Source: Streptomyces sp. HUAS CB01 (GTDB lineage Bacteria; Actinomycetota; Actinomycetes; Streptomycetales; Streptomycetaceae). From it: DNA of 64,000 nucleotides. Below are positions 53,326 through 64,000 of this stretch, piece after piece. Below the pieces are notes generated by a model. It was not told the DNA's origin, made no database searches, and saw only the letters and a program-made list of their open reading frames with translations. Both the position numbers and the translations under genes were made by a program. The stretch spans positions 2,049,001 through 2,113,000 of the forward strand of contig NZ_CP129137.1 in assembly GCF_030406905.1 (NCBI RefSeq), in the 5' to 3' direction. The stretch's first letter is position 1. The number at the start of each line of letters is the position of its first letter.

Positions 53326-56300
53326 TCAGCCGCGGGCGAAGACGGCGACCGTGCGTCCCGGTACCGCGAAGGTGCCGGTGGCGCCGTCGTACGACGCCGA
53401 CTTGACCACCGCGTCGGCGCCTCCGGCCTGGACCGGGTGCAGCCCGTAGGACGTGCCCGCGAGGGCGCCGATCCGCTGGGTCTGCCGGTCCGGCGTGGCG
53501 TTGAAGACCACGACCAGGTCGCCGAGGCGCATGGTGATCACGCCCGGGGTCTCGTCCTTCCCCGACAGCGGGAAGGACAGGGCCGACTGCACCTCCTCGG
53601 CCGAGCCGAGTCCGAACGCGTCCTCCGTCGTGCGGATCCTCAGCAGATCGCGGTAGGCGGCGGAGGTGCCGGTGATCTCCGCGCAGCCGGGCTTCAGCGT
53701 GGGCGCGGTCAGCAGCGGCTTGGCGTACGGCCACTTGGCCTTGTTGTCGGCCGCCGGCGGCAGGCCGCGGCCGAAGCCGTTGCCGTCGCGGCAGTCCCAG
53801 TGGACGGGGTTGAACCAGTCGCCGCTGTCGTAGGAGTTGCGGTCCAGCGACTTCGACCGGAGGAGGTCGGTGCCGGCCTGGGACAGCGCGGGCCCCTGCG
53901 AGAGCGCGGCCGTCGCCATGGCGAGGACCTGCATCCGGGCGCGGCCGGACGCGGAGACGGACGGCGGCAGCTTGAAGGCCAGTGCGTCGTAGAGCGTCTC
54001 GTTGTCGTGTGCGTCCGCGTAGGCCAGGGCGTCACCGGGCACGGCCGAGTAGCCCGCCGGTGAGCCGTTGTAGTCGACCTCGGAGCCCTTGACCGTACGG
54101 CCCCGGGTGTCGGTGAAGGTGTACGACGCCAGGTTCCCGGACAGCCCGACCTTGATCAGGTCCTGGTAGTGCAGCAGCCGCGCCCTCTGCTCGGCCGGGG
54201 TGCCGTTGGCCCCGGAGGCGTTGGGCTCCGTGAACAGACCGGAGGCGAAGCCCTGGACGCCCGGGTCCTCGTCGAACGGGCCGCCGCCGCGGACGGCGTC
54301 CCGTGCCCGGTCGGAGAAGGTGGCGATCCCCGTGCCGGCCATGTTCTTCTGGGTGGCCTGGACGAAGCGGACGTCGTCCGCGATCTCGCCGAAGTTCCAG
54401 CCCTCCCCGTAAAGGATGATCTTCTTCCCGTCAACGCCGTCCTTCTCGACGGTGAGCGAGTCGAGGGCCTTGCGGACGGCGAGCATGTTCGCCTTCGGGT
54501 GGTGGCCCATCAGGTCGAACCGGAAGCCGTCGACCTTGTAGTCCTTCGCCCAGGTGACGACCGAGTCCACGACGAGCTTGCCCATCATGGTGTTCTCGGG
54601 CGCGGTGTTGGCGCAGCAGGTGGACGTGGCCACGGATCCGTCGTCGAGGAGCCGCTGGTAGTAGCCGGGGACGATCCGGTCCAGCACGGACTTCTCCGAC
54701 TGGCCGCTCGCGACGGTGTGGTTGTAGACGACGTCCATGACGGTGCGCAGTCCGGCGCCGTTGAGCCCCTGCACCATCCGCCGGAACTCGACCGTGCGGC
54801 GCGTGCCCTCGGGGTCGGAGGCGTAGGAGCCCTCGGGGACGGTGTAGTGCAGCGGGTCGTAGCCCCAGTTGTAGGCGTCCTTCGCGGCCGCCTTCGCGAC
54901 GCAGGCCTGCTGCTCCTCGGAGTCCGGCGCGTACACCTTCAGATCGCAGTCCGGCACCGCCTGGTCCGACTTCCTCTCCGGGATGGTCCCGATGTCGAAG
55001 GCGGGCAGCAGATGGACGTAGGAGGTGCCGCTCCTCGCGAGCGACGCCAGGTGCTTCATCCCGGCCGAGTCGCGCTCGGTGAAGGCCAGATAGCCGCCCT
55101 TGTGCTTGGCGGTGCGGTCGGCGACCGAGAAGTCGCGGACGTGCAGCTCCTGGATCTGGGCGTCCTTCAGCGGCGCGGCGGCGGGCTTGCGCAGTGTGGA
55201 CCAGCCCTCGGGCGCGAGCTTCGGGTCGGCGAGGTCGACGACGAGGCTGCGGGCGGAGTCGGTGGTGAGGGCGGTGGAGTACGGGTCGGTGACCTTGTTG
55301 GTGACCAGCTTCCGCACGCTGGGCGCCCAGACGGTCACGGCGTACCGGTAGGGCTTGCCCCGCCAGCTCGCCGGGCCGGTGACCGACCAGACGCCGGAGG
55401 CGTCGTCGCGGCGCATCGGGACGGTCTTCCCGTCGAGTTCGAGGGCGACCTTGCGCGCGGTGGGCGCCCACACGGACAGCGTCGGGCTGCCCTTGCGGAA
55501 CACCGGGCCGAGCGCGGCCTTCTGCGCCCTGCCCGCGTAGAGGTCGTCGAGCACGCCCGGGATCTGCACGCCGGTGGCGGCGAGCAGGGCGCCCGCCGCG
55601 TTGCGCTGGGTGGCGATCAGCTGGCCGCGCAGGGCCTCCTCGACGCGGTCGCGGTCGCGCGGGTCGACGGTGAAGGCGGGGAAGTCCTTCAGGTGCGGGA
55701 ACTTCGCCTTCTGGGCGTCGGTCAGCGTCGACGGGGCGAGGCGCAGCCACTGCCCCTCGTCGGAGAGCGCACCGTCGACCACGTCGATGCCGCCGCCGGG
55801 TGCGTACACGAGCTGCTGGCTGGTGGCGTCGGTCGCCTTCACCTTCCAGACGACGGTGTCGCGGTCGATGAACTGCGCCTCGGCCTTCGACAGGTCCGGG
55901 GCGGGCACGCCGCCGCTCATGGGGAGCAGGTACTCCGGCTGCCCGGCGAGCATCCACACCTCGCGGCCGTGGCCGCCGAAGGACAGCGACTGGTCGGTCG
56001 GCAGGTCCTTCTGGTCGCCCTTGTGGACGATGTAGCTGAGCGAGTCGGCGCCGTCGGCGAGCGGGACCTCGAAGGTGACGCCGTACGCGTCCTTCCGCAC
56101 CGGCATCAGCGGCTTCGACCAGTCGGTGGGCTCGGCGGCGCCGGTCCAGGTGTGCAGGCCCCAGCCGTCGTAGTCACCGTCGGGCCGGTGGTAGTGGAGC
56201 ACGGCCTTCTTCGTGTCCTGCGGCGGGCGGGCGCCGTCGGGAGCGGTGTCGGACTGGCCGTCCTGGCCCTGCGTGATCCAGACCTCGCCGGTGCGGCCGA

Positions 56301-58653
56301 GGTCGATGCTGCGCTGCGGCCCGTCGGCCGTGCCGCCCTTCTCGACGGTGTACGAGAGGGTGGAGGCGCCCTCGGGGACCTTGACCCAGGCGAAGGCGCC
56401 CCAGGCGTCGCGGCCGGTGAACGCGGCCGTGGTCCCGGCGGCCTTCAGCTGCGCTCCGTCGTAGTCCCCGTCGGCGCGCCTGTAGTGGACGACCGCGTGG
56501 GTGCGTTCCACGGCCGTGGGCCTCTCCGGCGGCGGGACCTGGCCGGCCGTGGTGGCGGCGAGGGCGCTCGCGGTGCGGCCGAGGCTGTCGACGACGACCG
56601 CCTTGTAGCGCAGGGGCGTTCCGGCGGGTGCCGTGATGTGCTGGGTGACCTTGTACGGGGCGTGGTCGGCGGTGCCGAGGGTGCGCCAGGCGCCGTTGCC
56701 CACCTGCGCCGCGAACACGACCCGGTTGAGCCGGCCGCCCTCGGGGTCGGCGGAGATCTCCACGGTGCCGGTGGCCCCGGCGGCCGGCGCCTTCAGGGTG
56801 AGGGACGGCTTCGCTGCGGGAGGCGCGAGGGGCCCGGTCGCGCGCAGCACTAGGGACGACAGCGCGGGCACGGTGACGGTGACCCGGCCGCCCGTGGCGC
56901 GGACGGCGCCGGAACCGCCGTACAGGACACGGAAGTCCGCCGAGTCCACGGGCAGGGTCACGGTCTTCGCGGTCGTGGCGTTGTTGACGGCCACCAGGTA
57001 CTCGACGGCTCCCGTGCGCTTCGTCGCGTCGGTGCGGGAGAAGGCGTACACGGAGTCCCTCGCGTACCGCTCCTGCTGGACACCGTCGCGCAGCGCCGGG
57101 TGCTCACGGGTGAGCTTCGACAGCGCGGCGATCGAGCGGTAGACGGGGTGGGTGGTGTCGTACGCGTCGTCGGCGTGGGTGCGGTCCGTGCCGAGCTGGT
57201 CGTCGTCGAGGTAGTCGGCGGTCTTCGAGGCGAAGAGGGTCTGGCGGGCGTCCTTGTCGCCGCCGGCGCCGGTGAAGCCCTGCTCGTCGCCGTAGTAGAC
57301 GACGGGGTTGCCGCGGCTGAGGAACATCAGCTCGTTGGCGAGGCGGGCCCGCTTCAGCAGTTCGGCGTCCCCGGCTCCGGGGTTGTCCTGCTTCAGGAAG
57401 GTGCCGATGCGGCCCATGTCGTGGTTGCCGAGGAAGGTCACCTGCTCGTAGGCGTTGGCCTTGTCGGTGGTGTACCGGTGGTCGTCGGCGAAGACCTTGG
57501 CGAGCCGCCCGGCGTCGGCGCCCTGCGAGGCGTAGGCGCGGGCCGCGTCCTGGAGGGGGAAGTCGAGGGTGGAGTCCAGCCGGCCCCGGGTGACGTACGG
57601 CGAGGTCACGGCGGTGTCGGCGGAGAACACCTCGCCGAACATGAAGAAGTCCTCACGGCCCTGCCTCGCCGCGTACGCGTCCAGCGCGGTCGCCCACTGG
57701 GTCCAGAAGTCCAGGTCGACGTGCTTGACCGTGTCGATGCGGAAACCGTCGATGTCGAAGTCGCGGACCCACTTCTCGTAGATCCGCTTCATGCCGTCGA
57801 CGACCTCGGGCCGTTCGGTCCACAGGTCGTCCAGCCCGACGAAGTCGCCGTACTCGGCGCTCTCCCCGGCCCAGGTGGAGTCGCCCCGGTTGTGGTACAT
57901 CGTCGGGTCGTTGAGCCACGCCGGGACCTTGGTGACGGCGCCCTCCCCCTTGACCGGGGTGTACGGGAAGGAGTCGGCGTCGACCGCGCCGCGCGGGATC
58001 CCCTCGCGGTCGTCGAAGGGGCGGCCGTCCTTGTCGAGGTACGGGTGGGAGCCCTTGGGGCGGTAGCCGTACGCCTTCTCGGCGTAGTCGACGGTGTCGG
58101 CGGTGTGGTTCGTGATGACGTCGAAGAAGACCTTCATGCCCTTGGCATGGGCCTTGTCGATCAGCCTCTCCAGGTCCCGGTTGGTGCCGAAGTGCGGGTC
58201 GACCTGGGTGAAGTCGGTGATCCAGTAGCCGTGGTAACCGGCCGAGGCGTCCTTGCCGCTGCCCTGGACGGGGCGGTTCTTGAAGATCGGCGCGAGCCAG
58301 ATGGCGGTCGTGCCGAGGCCCTTGATGTAGTCCAGCCGCTGGGTGAGGCCCTTGAGGTCGCCGCCCTGGTAGAAGCCCTTGTCGGTGGGGTCGTAACCGG
58401 TCCGCAGACGCGAACCGGTCAGCCCGCCGCGGTCGTTGGACCGGTCGCCGTTCGCGAACCGGTCCGGCAGCACGAAGTAGAACTGCTCGCGGGTCAGATC
58501 GTGGCGGGCGGGCTGTGCGGCGAGCCGCGCGTCGGAGGGTGGCGCGGGCGGCTTCGCCGCCGCGGCGGGCACGGCGGGCGCGAGCGCGGCGCAGACGGCG
58601 ACGGCCAGGCCGGCCGCCACCGTTCTGCGCCGACCGCGCGAGGGGGGTATCAC
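53326..58653 (-). CDS. Secreted amylopullulanase with two GH13 catalytic domains
   Basis: About 1775 residues. The signal peptide ends near PAAAA (about 35). First, an alpha-amylase-type GH13 barrel: [10 protein letters not shown] (nucleophile Asp, about 304), FMFGEVF (acid Glu, about 340), LGNHD (about 411). Then a beta-domain and two pullulanase-associated CBM41-like modules ([13 protein letters not shown] near 725, [13 protein letters not shown] near 820). A second GH13 domain of pullulanase type has [11 protein letters not shown] (about 1376), YGEGWNF (about 1419) and DAHDNE (about 1551). It should cut alpha-1,4 and alpha-1,6 links of starch and pullulan outside the cell. The GTG at 58653 is chosen because AGGAG is 8 nt upstream; the GTG at 58668 overlaps that site. 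Confidence 0.92.
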   Translation of the reverse strand: MIPPSRGRRRTVAAGLAVAVCAALAPAVPAAAAKPPAPPSDARLAAQPARHDLTREQFYFVLPDRFANGDRSNDRGGLTGSRLRTGYDPTDKGFYQGGDLKGLTQRLDYIKGLGTTAIWLAPIFKNRPVQGSGKDASAGYHGYWITDFTQVDPHFGTNRDLERLIDKAHAKGMKVFFDVITNHTADTVDYAEKAYGYRPKGSHPYLDKDGRPFDDREGIPRGAVDADSFPYTPVKGEGAVTKVPAWLNDPTMYHNRGDSTWAGESAEYGDFVGLDDLWTERPEVVDGMKRIYEKWVRDFDIDGFRIDTVKHVDLDFWTQWATALDAYAARQGREDFFMFGEVFSADTAVTSPYVTRGRLDSTLDFPLQDAARAYASQGADAGRLAKVFADDHRYTTDKANAYEQVTFLGNHDMGRIGTFLKQDNPGAGDAELLKRARLANELMFLSRGNPVVYYGDEQGFTGAGGDKDARQTLFASKTADYLDDDQLGTDRTHADDAYDTTHPVYRSIAALSKLTREHPALRDGVQQERYARDSVYAFSRTDATKRTGAVEYLVAVNNATTAKTVTLPVDSADFRVLYGGSGAVRATGGRVTVTVPALSSLVLRATGPLAPPAAKPSLTLKAPAAGATGTVEISADPEGGRLNRVVFAAQVGNGAWRTLGTADHAPYKVTQHITAPAGTPLRYKAVVVDSLGRTASALAATTAGQVPPPERPTAVERTHAVVHYRRADGDYDGAQLKAAGTTAAFTGRDAWGAFAWVKVPEGASTLSYTVEKGGTADGPQRSIDLGRTGEVWITQGQDGQSDTAPDGARPPQDTKKAVLHYHRPDGDYDGWGLHTWTGAAEPTDWSKPLMPVRKDAYGVTFEVPLADGADSLSYIVHKGDQKDLPTDQSLSFGGHGREVWMLAGQPEYLLPMSGGVPAPDLSKAEAQFIDRDTVVWKVKATDATSQQLVYAPGGGIDVVDGALSDEGQWLRLAPSTLTDAQKAKFPHLKDFPAFTVDPRDRDRVEEALRGQLIATQRNAAGALLAATGVQIPGVLDDLYAGRAQKAALGPVFRKGSPTLSVWAPTARKVALELDGKTVPMRRDDASGVWSVTGPASWRGKPYRYAVTVWAPSVRKLVTNKVTDPYSTALTTDSARSLVVDLADPKLAPEGWSTLRKPAAAPLKDAQIQELHVRDFSVADRTAKHKGGYLAFTERDSAGMKHLASLARSGTSYVHLLPAFDIGTIPERKSDQAVPDCDLKVYAPDSEEQQACVAKAAAKDAYNWGYDPLHYTVPEGSYASDPEGTRRTVEFRRMVQGLNGAGLRTVMDVVYNHTVASGQSEKSVLDRIVPGYYQRLLDDGSVATSTCCANTAPENTMMGKLVVDSVVTWAKDYKVDGFRFDLMGHHPKANMLAVRKALDSLTVEKDGVDGKKIILYGEGWNFGEIADDVRFVQATQKNMAGTGIATFSDRARDAVRGGGPFDEDPGVQGFASGLFTEPNASGANGTPAEQRARLLHYQDLIKVGLSGNLASYTFTDTRGRTVKGSEVDYNGSPAGYSAVPGDALAYADAHDNETLYDALAFKLPPSVSASGRARMQVLAMATAALSQGPALSQAGTDLLRSKSLDRNSYDSGDWFNPVHWDCRDGNGFGRGLPPAADNKAKWPYAKPLLTAPTLKPGCAEITGTSAAYRDLLRIRTTEDAFGLGSAEEVQSALSFPLSGKDETPGVITMRLGDLVVVFNATPDRQTQRIGALAGTSYGLHPVQAGGADAVVKSASYDGATGTFAVPGRTVAVFARG

Positions 58654-59030
58654 GAGGGTTCTCCTCACTGGTCTGGACTCGTCGGAACTCGTGTCGGATC
58701 GGAACGCGTCTGAGCCCGTGGACCCGGGCTCGGGCCCGTGGCTCGCGGGGGCTCGTCGCTATGGGCCCGTTGCTCGGGGCCTGTTGCTCGGGGCCTGTTG
58801 CTCGGGGGCTCTTCGGGGCTGGTCGGGACTCTTCGGACCGCTCGGGGACCGGTCGGGATCGGAGAGGCTGTGCGGCAGGCCGTGGAGCTCACCCGCGCCG
58901 CCCGGCGGGCCTGCCCGGCCGCCGGATCCGGGCGGCACGGCCGTGGTGGATGCTCACCCGGCCGCGCCGCCCGGGGCGGGACGGGCGGCGGTGCGGCGGC
59001 CGTCCACCGGCGCCGCGCCGCCCCCCTGGT
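58654..59030. other. Gene-free spacer between the amylase genes
   Basis: About 377 bp containing the promoter of the amylopullulanase gene and the 3' end of the amylase transcript. It is unusually rich in CTCGGG/TCGGG runs, including a 14-bp tandem repeat (58769-58808). Frames through it are shadows. Confidence 0.5.
58769..58808. repeat. 14-bp tandem repeat
   Basis: GTTGCTCGGGGCCT occurs twice exactly (58769-58782 and 58783-58796), with a third partial copy. More diverged GCTCGGGGC pieces lie on both sides. Confidence 0.7.
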
Positions 59031-60719
59031 TCAGGACCTCCAGGTGTCGTTGAGGCTCACCCTGCCGGTGGGCGGGACCGTCGCCGTGCGGTTCGCCCCG
59101 GTCTCCCAGGTGACGTTGCCCGCGCCGTCCTTGCGCAGGTACTTGTACTGGAAGGAGGTCCCGGCGGGGAGGCCGGCGTCGAGCTTCCACACGGGGTAGG
59201 CCGCCGGGTCGAGCTTGAGGGCGCCGCCGGGGTTCCAGTTGCCGAGGGCCGCCTGGTCGCCGGTGACGTAGATGTCCTGGCCGGGCACGGTCGTGGCGTT
59301 GACCGCGAACGAGGCGCCGGAGGCGGACGCCGAGCCGCCGCAGTTCCTGGCCCCGGAGTGCAGGGCGACCGCCGTGTTGGCGCCCAGCGTCCGGGTGAAC
59401 TGGCCCGCGCTGTTCACCGTGACGCCCGTGCCCGACTGGACGTCGCAGTAGTCGCCGGCCGGGAGGGAGGTCTGGAAGGTCCGGGTCAGCGCCGAGGTCT
59501 CGTGGTTGATGGCGACGTACGCCTTGTCGCCCCGGCCGAACGCGATCGCGTCGGCGCCGTTGTCCCACCAGTTCGTGACGCCCTGACCGCGGGCCACGTT
59601 CCGGAAGGCGACCATGGAGGAGATCTCGCGCCAGGCGTGCTGGCACTTCCAGCCGTCGCTGTAGCAGGCGTTCACCGTGCCGCCGTTGGGCGGGCCGGCG
59701 TCCTTGTCGGACCACTCGTAGCCGGAGTGGACGTCCGGCGCGCCGTACGGCCAGGCCAGCATGAAGACGTTCGCCAGGGTGTAGTCGGCGCCGTCCTTGT
59801 AGTTGAGCGTGTCGCCGCCGCGCTCGGTGTCGTGGTTGTCGACGAAGACGGCGGACTTGCCGCTCGTCATGTAGCCCCAGCCCTCGCCGAAGTTCTTGAG
59901 GTACGCCAGGTTCTCGTTCTTGAGGACGCGCTTGAGGTCGCGGGCGTAGCGGAACTCCTGCACATCGCCGTTGCCGAGGTACTCGTCGGGCTGGACGGCC
60001 TCGCCGGCGCCGTGGATGGCCTCCTGCTTCCAGTACACGCCCGGGTTGCTGAGCCTGGCCTTGATCGCGGCCAGGTCGGCGGCCGGCATGTGCTTGGCGG
60101 CGTCGACGCGGAAGCCGTCGACTCCGAGCGACAGCAGGTCGTTCATATAGCCCGCGATCTTGTTGCGGACGTACTCCTCGCCGGTGTCGAGGTCGGCGAG
60201 CCCGACGAGCTCGCAGTTCTGGACGTTGGCGCGGTCCTGGTAGTTGGTGATCTGCGCGGTGCAGTCGTCCATGTCCGGCGCCGAGTACAGGCCGGGATAG
60301 CCGTACTTGGTGTACGACGAGCCGCCCGTGCCCGTGCCGTTCCCGGCCGCCATGTGGTTGATGACGGTGTCGACGACGACCTTGACGCCCGCCGAGTGGC
60401 AGGCGTTGACCATGTTCGTGAAGGCGGCGCGGTCGCCCAGCCGCCCCGCGATCCGGTAGCTGACGGGCTGGTACGACGTCCACCACTGCCCGCCCTGTAT
60501 GTGCTCCTGGGGCGGGGAGACCTGGACGTATCCGTACCCGGCCGGTCCCAGGGTGCCGGTGCACGCCTGGGCGACCGAGTCGAAGCGCCATTCGAAGAGG
60601 ACGGCGGTGACGTCCTTGGTTCCGGGCGGGGCCGCCTGTGCTGCCCCGGGTGGCGCGATCACCGCGGCGGCCGTGCCCGCCACGACGGCGAGCGCGGCAG
60701 CCAGAGATCTGCTGGCCAT
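59031..60719 (-). CDS. aml: Secreted alpha-amylase with C-terminal starch-binding domain
   Basis: 562 residues. The signal peptide [20 protein letters not shown] ends near AQA-A (about 28). The GH13 barrel is of the actinobacterial/animal type: [19 protein letters not shown] (nucleophile near 203), acid Glu near 238, [10 protein letters not shown] (about 293). A CBM20 starch-binding domain forms the last 100 residues ([30 protein letters not shown]). It hydrolyses extracellular starch. The ATG at 60719 has GGAGG upstream. It lies downstream of the LacI gene on the same strand; CTTGC/GCAA-type boxes precede it. Confidence 0.93.
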   Translation of the reverse strand: MASRSLAAALAVVAGTAAAVIAPPGAAQAAPPGTKDVTAVLFEWRFDSVAQACTGTLGPAGYGYVQVSPPQEHIQGGQWWTSYQPVSYRIAGRLGDRAAFTNMVNACHSAGVKVVVDTVINHMAAGNGTGTGGSSYTKYGYPGLYSAPDMDDCTAQITNYQDRANVQNCELVGLADLDTGEEYVRNKIAGYMNDLLSLGVDGFRVDAAKHMPAADLAAIKARLSNPGVYWKQEAIHGAGEAVQPDEYLGNGDVQEFRYARDLKRVLKNENLAYLKNFGEGWGYMTSGKSAVFVDNHDTERGGDTLNYKDGADYTLANVFMLAWPYGAPDVHSGYEWSDKDAGPPNGGTVNACYSDGWKCQHAWREISSMVAFRNVARGQGVTNWWDNGADAIAFGRGDKAYVAINHETSALTRTFQTSLPAGDYCDVQSGTGVTVNSAGQFTRTLGANTAVALHSGARNCGGSASASGASFAVNATTVPGQDIYVTGDQAALGNWNPGGALKLDPAAYPVWKLDAGLPAGTSFQYKYLRKDGAGNVTWETGANRTATVPPTGRVSLNDTWRS

Positions 60720-60791
60720 GTGCTTCCTCCTGCGGCTCAGGAAGGGAGGTGGGAGGTTGGTGACGAGGACTCCGGGTGGGGGTTGAATGTT

Positions 60792-60803
60792 CTTGCTGCA
60801 AAA
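60792..60803 (-). promoter_or_regulatory. MalR-type box upstream of the amylase gene
   Basis: CTTGCTGCAAAA resembles the CTTGCNG/CNGCAAG repeats seen at streptomycete amylase and mal promoters, and lies 73 bp before the amylase start. Control by the adjacent LacI-family protein is inferred. Confidence 0.5.
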
Positions 60804-60890
60804 CTGAAAGAGCCCTCTGCGCAGGTGACCGTAGGCCCGAACGGTTGCCCGGTCAACCGTCAGGACACATCCGGGAAACACGAACGCCAT

Positions 60891-60902
60891 CTGCCTGCAA
60901 GG
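60891..60902 (-). promoter_or_regulatory. Second CTGCAAGG-type box
   Basis: CTGCCTGCAAGG lies 45 bp downstream of the LacI stop and about 170 bp upstream of the amylase start. With the box at 60792 it may form a paired operator. Confidence 0.4.
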
Positions 60903-60946
60903 TTTTTCACCCTGCGGACAGATGGCGTGACGGCCGTCCCGGCCGG

Positions 60947-62032
60947 TCAGCTCCGCGCGCGCGCCGTCGAGCCGCGCACCACCAGCTCCGGCTGGAAGAC
61001 GTACTCGGTGCTGGGCACGGGGTTTCCGCGGATCTCCTCCAGCAGCGCGCCGACCGCCGCCGACGCCATGGCCTGGACCGGTTGCCGCACGGTCGTCAGC
61101 GGTGGGTCGGTGAAGGGGATCAGCGGCGAGTCGTCGTACCCGACCACCGACACGTCGCCCGGTACGCCCAGGCCTCGCTCGCGGGCCGCCCGGATCACCC
61201 CGAGCGCCATCATGTCGCTGCCGCAGACGATTCCGGTGCAGCCCGCGTCGATGAGTTCGGCGGCGGCCGCGTGACCGCCCTCCACACTGAACAGGGTGTG
61301 CCGGACGTACCGTTCGGCGTCCGGGCCGGCCGCCGCCAGGAACCCCTCGGTCTTCCGGCGCGACGGCACATAGCGCACCGGCCCGACCGCCAGCCCGATG
61401 CGCTCGTGGCCGAGCTCGGCGAGATGGCGCACGGCCATGCCCGCGGCCATGTGGTCGTCGGGCGAGACGAACGGCGCGGAGACCTGCTCGTTCCAGCCGT
61501 TGATGAGCACGAACGGGACGCGACGCGCGGCCAGTTCGGCGTAGCGGCCCTGGTCGGCGGCCGTGTCGGCGTGGAGTCCCGAGAGGAAGACGATTCCGTC
61601 GACGCCGCTCTCCTCCAGCTGTTCGACGAGTTCGTCCTCGCTGGCCCCGCCGGGCTGCTGGCAGCACAGCACGGGGGTGTAGCCGTGCCCGGCCAACACC
61701 TGCTCGATGACCTGGGCGAACGCCGGGAAGATCGGGTTGGTGAGTTCGGGAACCACCAGCCCGATCAGTCCCGCGCTGCGCCGCCGCAGCCGCACCGGAC
61801 GCTCGTAGCCGAGGATGTCGAGCGCCGCGAGCACCCGGGTGCGGGTCGCCGCCGACACGCCGGGCTTGCCGTTGAGGACACGGCTGACCGTGGCCTCGCT
61901 GACGTCCGCCTGCACGGCGATGTCGGCGAGCCGGGGAGCGGCCGCCCCCGCGCTGCCCCGAGGGCCTCGCGTCCGGATCGTGCCGGGCTCGGCCTGATCC
62001 GGACGCGGGGCCCTCGGCCCGGGGAGCGTCAC
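60947..62032 (-). CDS. malR: LacI-family repressor, MalR/Reg1-like
   Basis: About 361 residues. The N-terminal helix-turn-helix with hinge is [20 protein letters not shown] followed by [11 protein letters not shown] periplasmic-binding-protein-like domain follows ([48 protein letters not shown]). The GTG at 62032 overlaps the upstream stop in a GTGA arrangement, so it is translated in the same operon as the glucosidase. By context it would repress the amylase and maltodextrin genes until maltose or a related sugar binds. Another MalR may lie outside the window, so the symbol is tentative. Confidence 0.85.
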   Translation of the reverse strand: MTLPGPRAPRPDQAEPGTIRTRGPRGSAGAAAPRLADIAVQADVSEATVSRVLNGKPGVSAATRTRVLAALDILGYERPVRLRRRSAGLIGLVVPELTNPIFPAFAQVIEQVLAGHGYTPVLCCQQPGGASEDELVEQLEESGVDGIVFLSGLHADTAADQGRYAELAARRVPFVLINGWNEQVSAPFVSPDDHMAAGMAVRHLAELGHERIGLAVGPVRYVPSRRKTEGFLAAAGPDAERYVRHTLFSVEGGHAAAAELIDAGCTGIVCGSDMMALGVIRAARERGLGVPGDVSVVGYDDSPLIPFTDPPLTTVRQPVQAMASAAVGALLEEIRGNPVPSTEYVFQPELVVRGSTARARS

Positions 62033-63705
62033 ACCGTCCACCACGCCGTGGCGTCCGCGGGCAGGACGGCGAAGCCGTCGTTCACCGCGACCGGCGCACT
62101 GGCCAGCAGGAGCGCGCCGGGTGCGGGGAGGCGGACCGGCGCGCCCGTGGTGTTGGTGGTGCAGACGAACCCCTCGCGGGACAGGGCCAGGACGCCGTCA
62201 GGTGCGTCCAGCCATGTCACCGCCTCACCCGCGCCGAGGCCCGGGTGCTCCCGCCGGGCGGCGAGTGCCGCCCGGTAGAGCTCGAGGGTGGAGCCGGGCA
62301 CCCCGGTCTGCGCCTCCACGCTCAGCTCGGCCCACTCGGCCGGCTGCGGGAGCCAGCTGCCGCCGCTGCCGAAGCCGTACGAGGAGCCCTCGCGGGTCCA
62401 CGGGATCGGCACCCGGCAGCCGTCGCGGAACCCGTCCTGCCCCTCCGCCCGGAAGAACGACGGGTCCTGGCGCACCTCGTCCGGCAGGTCGGTGACGTCC
62501 GGCAGGCCCAGCTCCTCGCCCTGGTAGACGTACGCCGAGCCGGGCAGCGCCAGCATCAGCAGCGTGGCCGCGCGGGCGCGGCGCAGACCGAGCTCGCGGT
62601 CGCCCTGCTCGCGCAGCTGGGTGCCGAGGCCCGGCGGGTTGCCGAAGCGGGTGGCGTGCCGGGTGACGTCGTGGTTGGACAGCACCCAGGTGGTGGGCGC
62701 CCCGACCGGGCGCATCGCGGCGAGCGAGCCGTCGATGACCTCGCGCAGCTCCTTCTCGTCCCAGTTGGTCGTCAGGTACTGGAAGTTGAAGGCCTGGTGC
62801 ATCTCGTCGGGGCGGACGTACAGCGCGGTGCGCTCCACGGTCGGGGTCCACGCCTCGGCGACGAGGACGCGCTCGCCCTCGTACTCGTCGAGGATCCGCC
62901 GCCAGGAGCGGTAGATCTCGTGGACGCCGTCCTGGTCGAAGAACGGCATGACATCGTTTCCGAGCAGCTTCAGCTGGTCCCCGGAGCCGATGTCGGGCAG
63001 ACCGGGCGCCTTGACCAGGCCGTGGGCGACGTCGACGCGGAAGCCGTCGGCGCCCAGGTCCAGCCAGAAGCGGAGGATCGAGCGGAACTCGTCCTGGACG
63101 GCCGGGTGCTCCCAGTTGAAGTCCGGCTGCTCCGGGGCGAACAGGTGCAGGTACCACTCGCCGGGGGTGCCGTCCGGGTTCGCCGTCCGGGTCCAGGCCG
63201 GGCCGCCGAAGATCGACTCCCAGTCGTTGGGCGGCAGTTCGCCGTCCGCGCCCTTGCCGGGCCGGAAGTGGAACCGCTCGCGCAGGCGGGAGCCGGGGCC
63301 CTCGCGCAGCGCCTGCCGGAACCAGTCGTGCTGGTCCGAGCAGTGGTTGGGCACGAGGTCGACGATGATGCGCAGGTCCAGGGCGTGGGCACTGCGGATC
63401 AGGGCGTCGGCGTCGTGGAGCGTGCCGAACATCGGGTCGATGGCACGGTAGTCGGCGACGTCGTAGCCCGCGTCGGCCTGTGGGGAGGCGTAGAACGGGC
63501 TGAGCCAGACCGCGTCGACGCCGAGCTCCTTGAGGTACGGGAGCCGGCTGCGTATCCCGGCGAGATCGCCCATGCCGTCGCCGTTGCCGTCGGCGAAGCT
63601 GCGCGGATAGACCTGGTAGATCACCGCGTCCCGCCACCATGGCGCAGGCTCGGCACGGTGGCCGGACGTCGTCGCGGTGGCGGGGGCAGCGAGGTGCTGG
63701 GTCAT
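62029..63705 (-). CDS. aglA: Alpha-glucosidase, GH13 (oligo-1,6/maltodextrin glucosidase type)
   Basis: 558 residues with no signal peptide, so intracellular. Motifs: [17 protein letters not shown] at the start, [22 protein letters not shown] (nucleophile near 222), VLVAEAWT (acid near 280), [10 protein letters not shown] (about 345). It would split imported maltodextrins to glucose. The ATG at 63705 has AGGGATG upstream. The gene lies 49 bp downstream of the malG-type permease and overlaps the LacI gene by 4 bp, so permease, glucosidase and regulator form one operon. Confidence 0.92.
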   Translation of the reverse strand: MTQHLAAPATATTSGHRAEPAPWWRDAVIYQVYPRSFADGNGDGMGDLAGIRSRLPYLKELGVDAVWLSPFYASPQADAGYDVADYRAIDPMFGTLHDADALIRSAHALDLRIIVDLVPNHCSDQHDWFRQALREGPGSRLRERFHFRPGKGADGELPPNDWESIFGGPAWTRTANPDGTPGEWYLHLFAPEQPDFNWEHPAVQDEFRSILRFWLDLGADGFRVDVAHGLVKAPGLPDIGSGDQLKLLGNDVMPFFDQDGVHEIYRSWRRILDEYEGERVLVAEAWTPTVERTALYVRPDEMHQAFNFQYLTTNWDEKELREVIDGSLAAMRPVGAPTTWVLSNHDVTRHATRFGNPPGLGTQLREQGDRELGLRRARAATLLMLALPGSAYVYQGEELGLPDVTDLPDEVRQDPSFFRAEGQDGFRDGCRVPIPWTREGSSYGFGSGGSWLPQPAEWAELSVEAQTGVPGSTLELYRAALAARREHPGLGAGEAVTWLDAPDGVLALSREGFVCTTNTTGAPVRLPAPGALLLASAPVAVNDGFAVLPADATAWWTV

Positions 63706-63754
63706 TTCATCCCTGGGATGGTGGTGGTTGGGGGGAACGTACGGCACGTGCGGG

Positions 63755-64000
63755 TCAGCCCTTGACTGCGCCCGCCGACACGCCCGTGACCAGATGGCGC
63801 TGCGCGAAGAGGAAGACGATCGCGGCCGGGATGGCGATCAGCACGGAGGCCGCGGTCATCGGCCCCCACTGGGCGCCGTACTGGTTGACGAACTTCTGCA
63901 GTCCGCCGGCGAGGGTCAGGTTCTCGTCGCCGACCATGAAGGCCGAGGCGTACGCGACCTCGCCCCACGCGGTGATGAACGAGTAGAAGGCCGTGACCGC
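63755..64000 (-). CDS. malG: ABC sugar permease, MalG type, C-terminal part only
   Basis: The last 81 residues of a permease that begins beyond the right edge. SFITAWGEVAYASAF resembles the region after the EAA loop of MalG-type permeases. The last membrane segment is AASVLIAIPAAIVFLFAQRH, and the tail VTGVSAGAVKG is typical of carbohydrate ABC permeases. The setting before an alpha-glucosidase suggests maltose/maltodextrin uptake. Confidence 0.85.
   Translation of the reverse strand, partial: AVTAFYSFITAWGEVAYASAFMVGDENLTLAGGLQKFVNQYGAQWGPMTAASVLIAIPAAIVFLFAQRHLVTGVSAGAVKG

Noticed and set aside
54169..56853. 894-codon plus-strand frame inside the amylopullulanase gene
   Set aside because: Antisense shadow of a gene with complete catalytic motifs.

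Overview
The window is a high-GC actinobacterial chromosome segment, almost certainly from a Streptomyces. The evidence is GC-rich third codon positions, many GTG starts with purine-rich ribosome binding sites, and a gene order that matches, from memory, the core region of S. coelicolor around SCO2179-SCO2231: pepA, lpd, E2, gntR, aceE, lipB, lipA, RDD, glnA, glnII, pullulanase, maltose locus. About 53 protein genes are supported, two of them cut by the window edges. I see no rRNA or tRNA.

Layout. 1-11.5 kb: a secreted deacetylase-like protein (cut at the left edge), leucyl aminopeptidase, then the dehydrogenase block lpdA, a two-lipoyl E2, a GntR regulator and AceE-type pyruvate dehydrogenase E1. 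11.8-18.8 kb: regulators (WYL, TetR), an SDR, a GNAT, a TIGR01777 epimerase and an FAD oxidoreductase. 19-25 kb: an HTH-TPR regulator, lipB-lipA (which make the lipoyl groups used by the E2), DUF4191, a three-repeat orphan CRISPR-like array and an RDD protein. 25-26.5 kb: glnA behind a four-part GlnR site. 26.5-38.5 kb is accessory in character: two divergent DUF5994 paralogues, a three-gene operon (PhyH-type oxygenase, SAM methyltransferase, carnitine-acyltransferase homologue), an ArsC-like protein, a duplicated barrel-domain secreted protein, and an Ala-rich coiled-coil gene with a frame-broken start. 38.9-41.2 kb: glnII with its own GlnR site, a 39-residue Cys-Cys ORF and a winged-helix protein. 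41.3-53.3 kb: a PepSY membrane pair, DUF1996 and other envelope proteins, a tyrosine phosphatase, a predicted membrane protein with a sigma-like N-terminus, and a ferritin-like di-iron protein next to its probable reductase. 53.3-64 kb: the starch/maltodextrin locus on the minus strand (amylopullulanase, alpha-amylase, LacI regulator, alpha-glucosidase and the end of a MalG-type permease).

How the parts connect. LipB/LipA would lipoylate the E2 that AceE and Lpd work with. The two glutamine synthetases share a GlnR-type promoter architecture. The extracellular amylases would feed maltodextrins to the ABC transporter and the intracellular glucosidase. The most unusual content is the oxygenase/methyltransferase/carnitine-acyltransferase operon. 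These are the three activities needed to hydroxylate, N-methylate and O-acylate a carnitine-like compound. A 182-bp copy of a terminal-inverted-repeat element lies inside the operon, and a second copy lies upstream of the GntR gene. The orphan CRISPR-like array at 23.9 kb has exact type I-E spacing but no cas genes in view.
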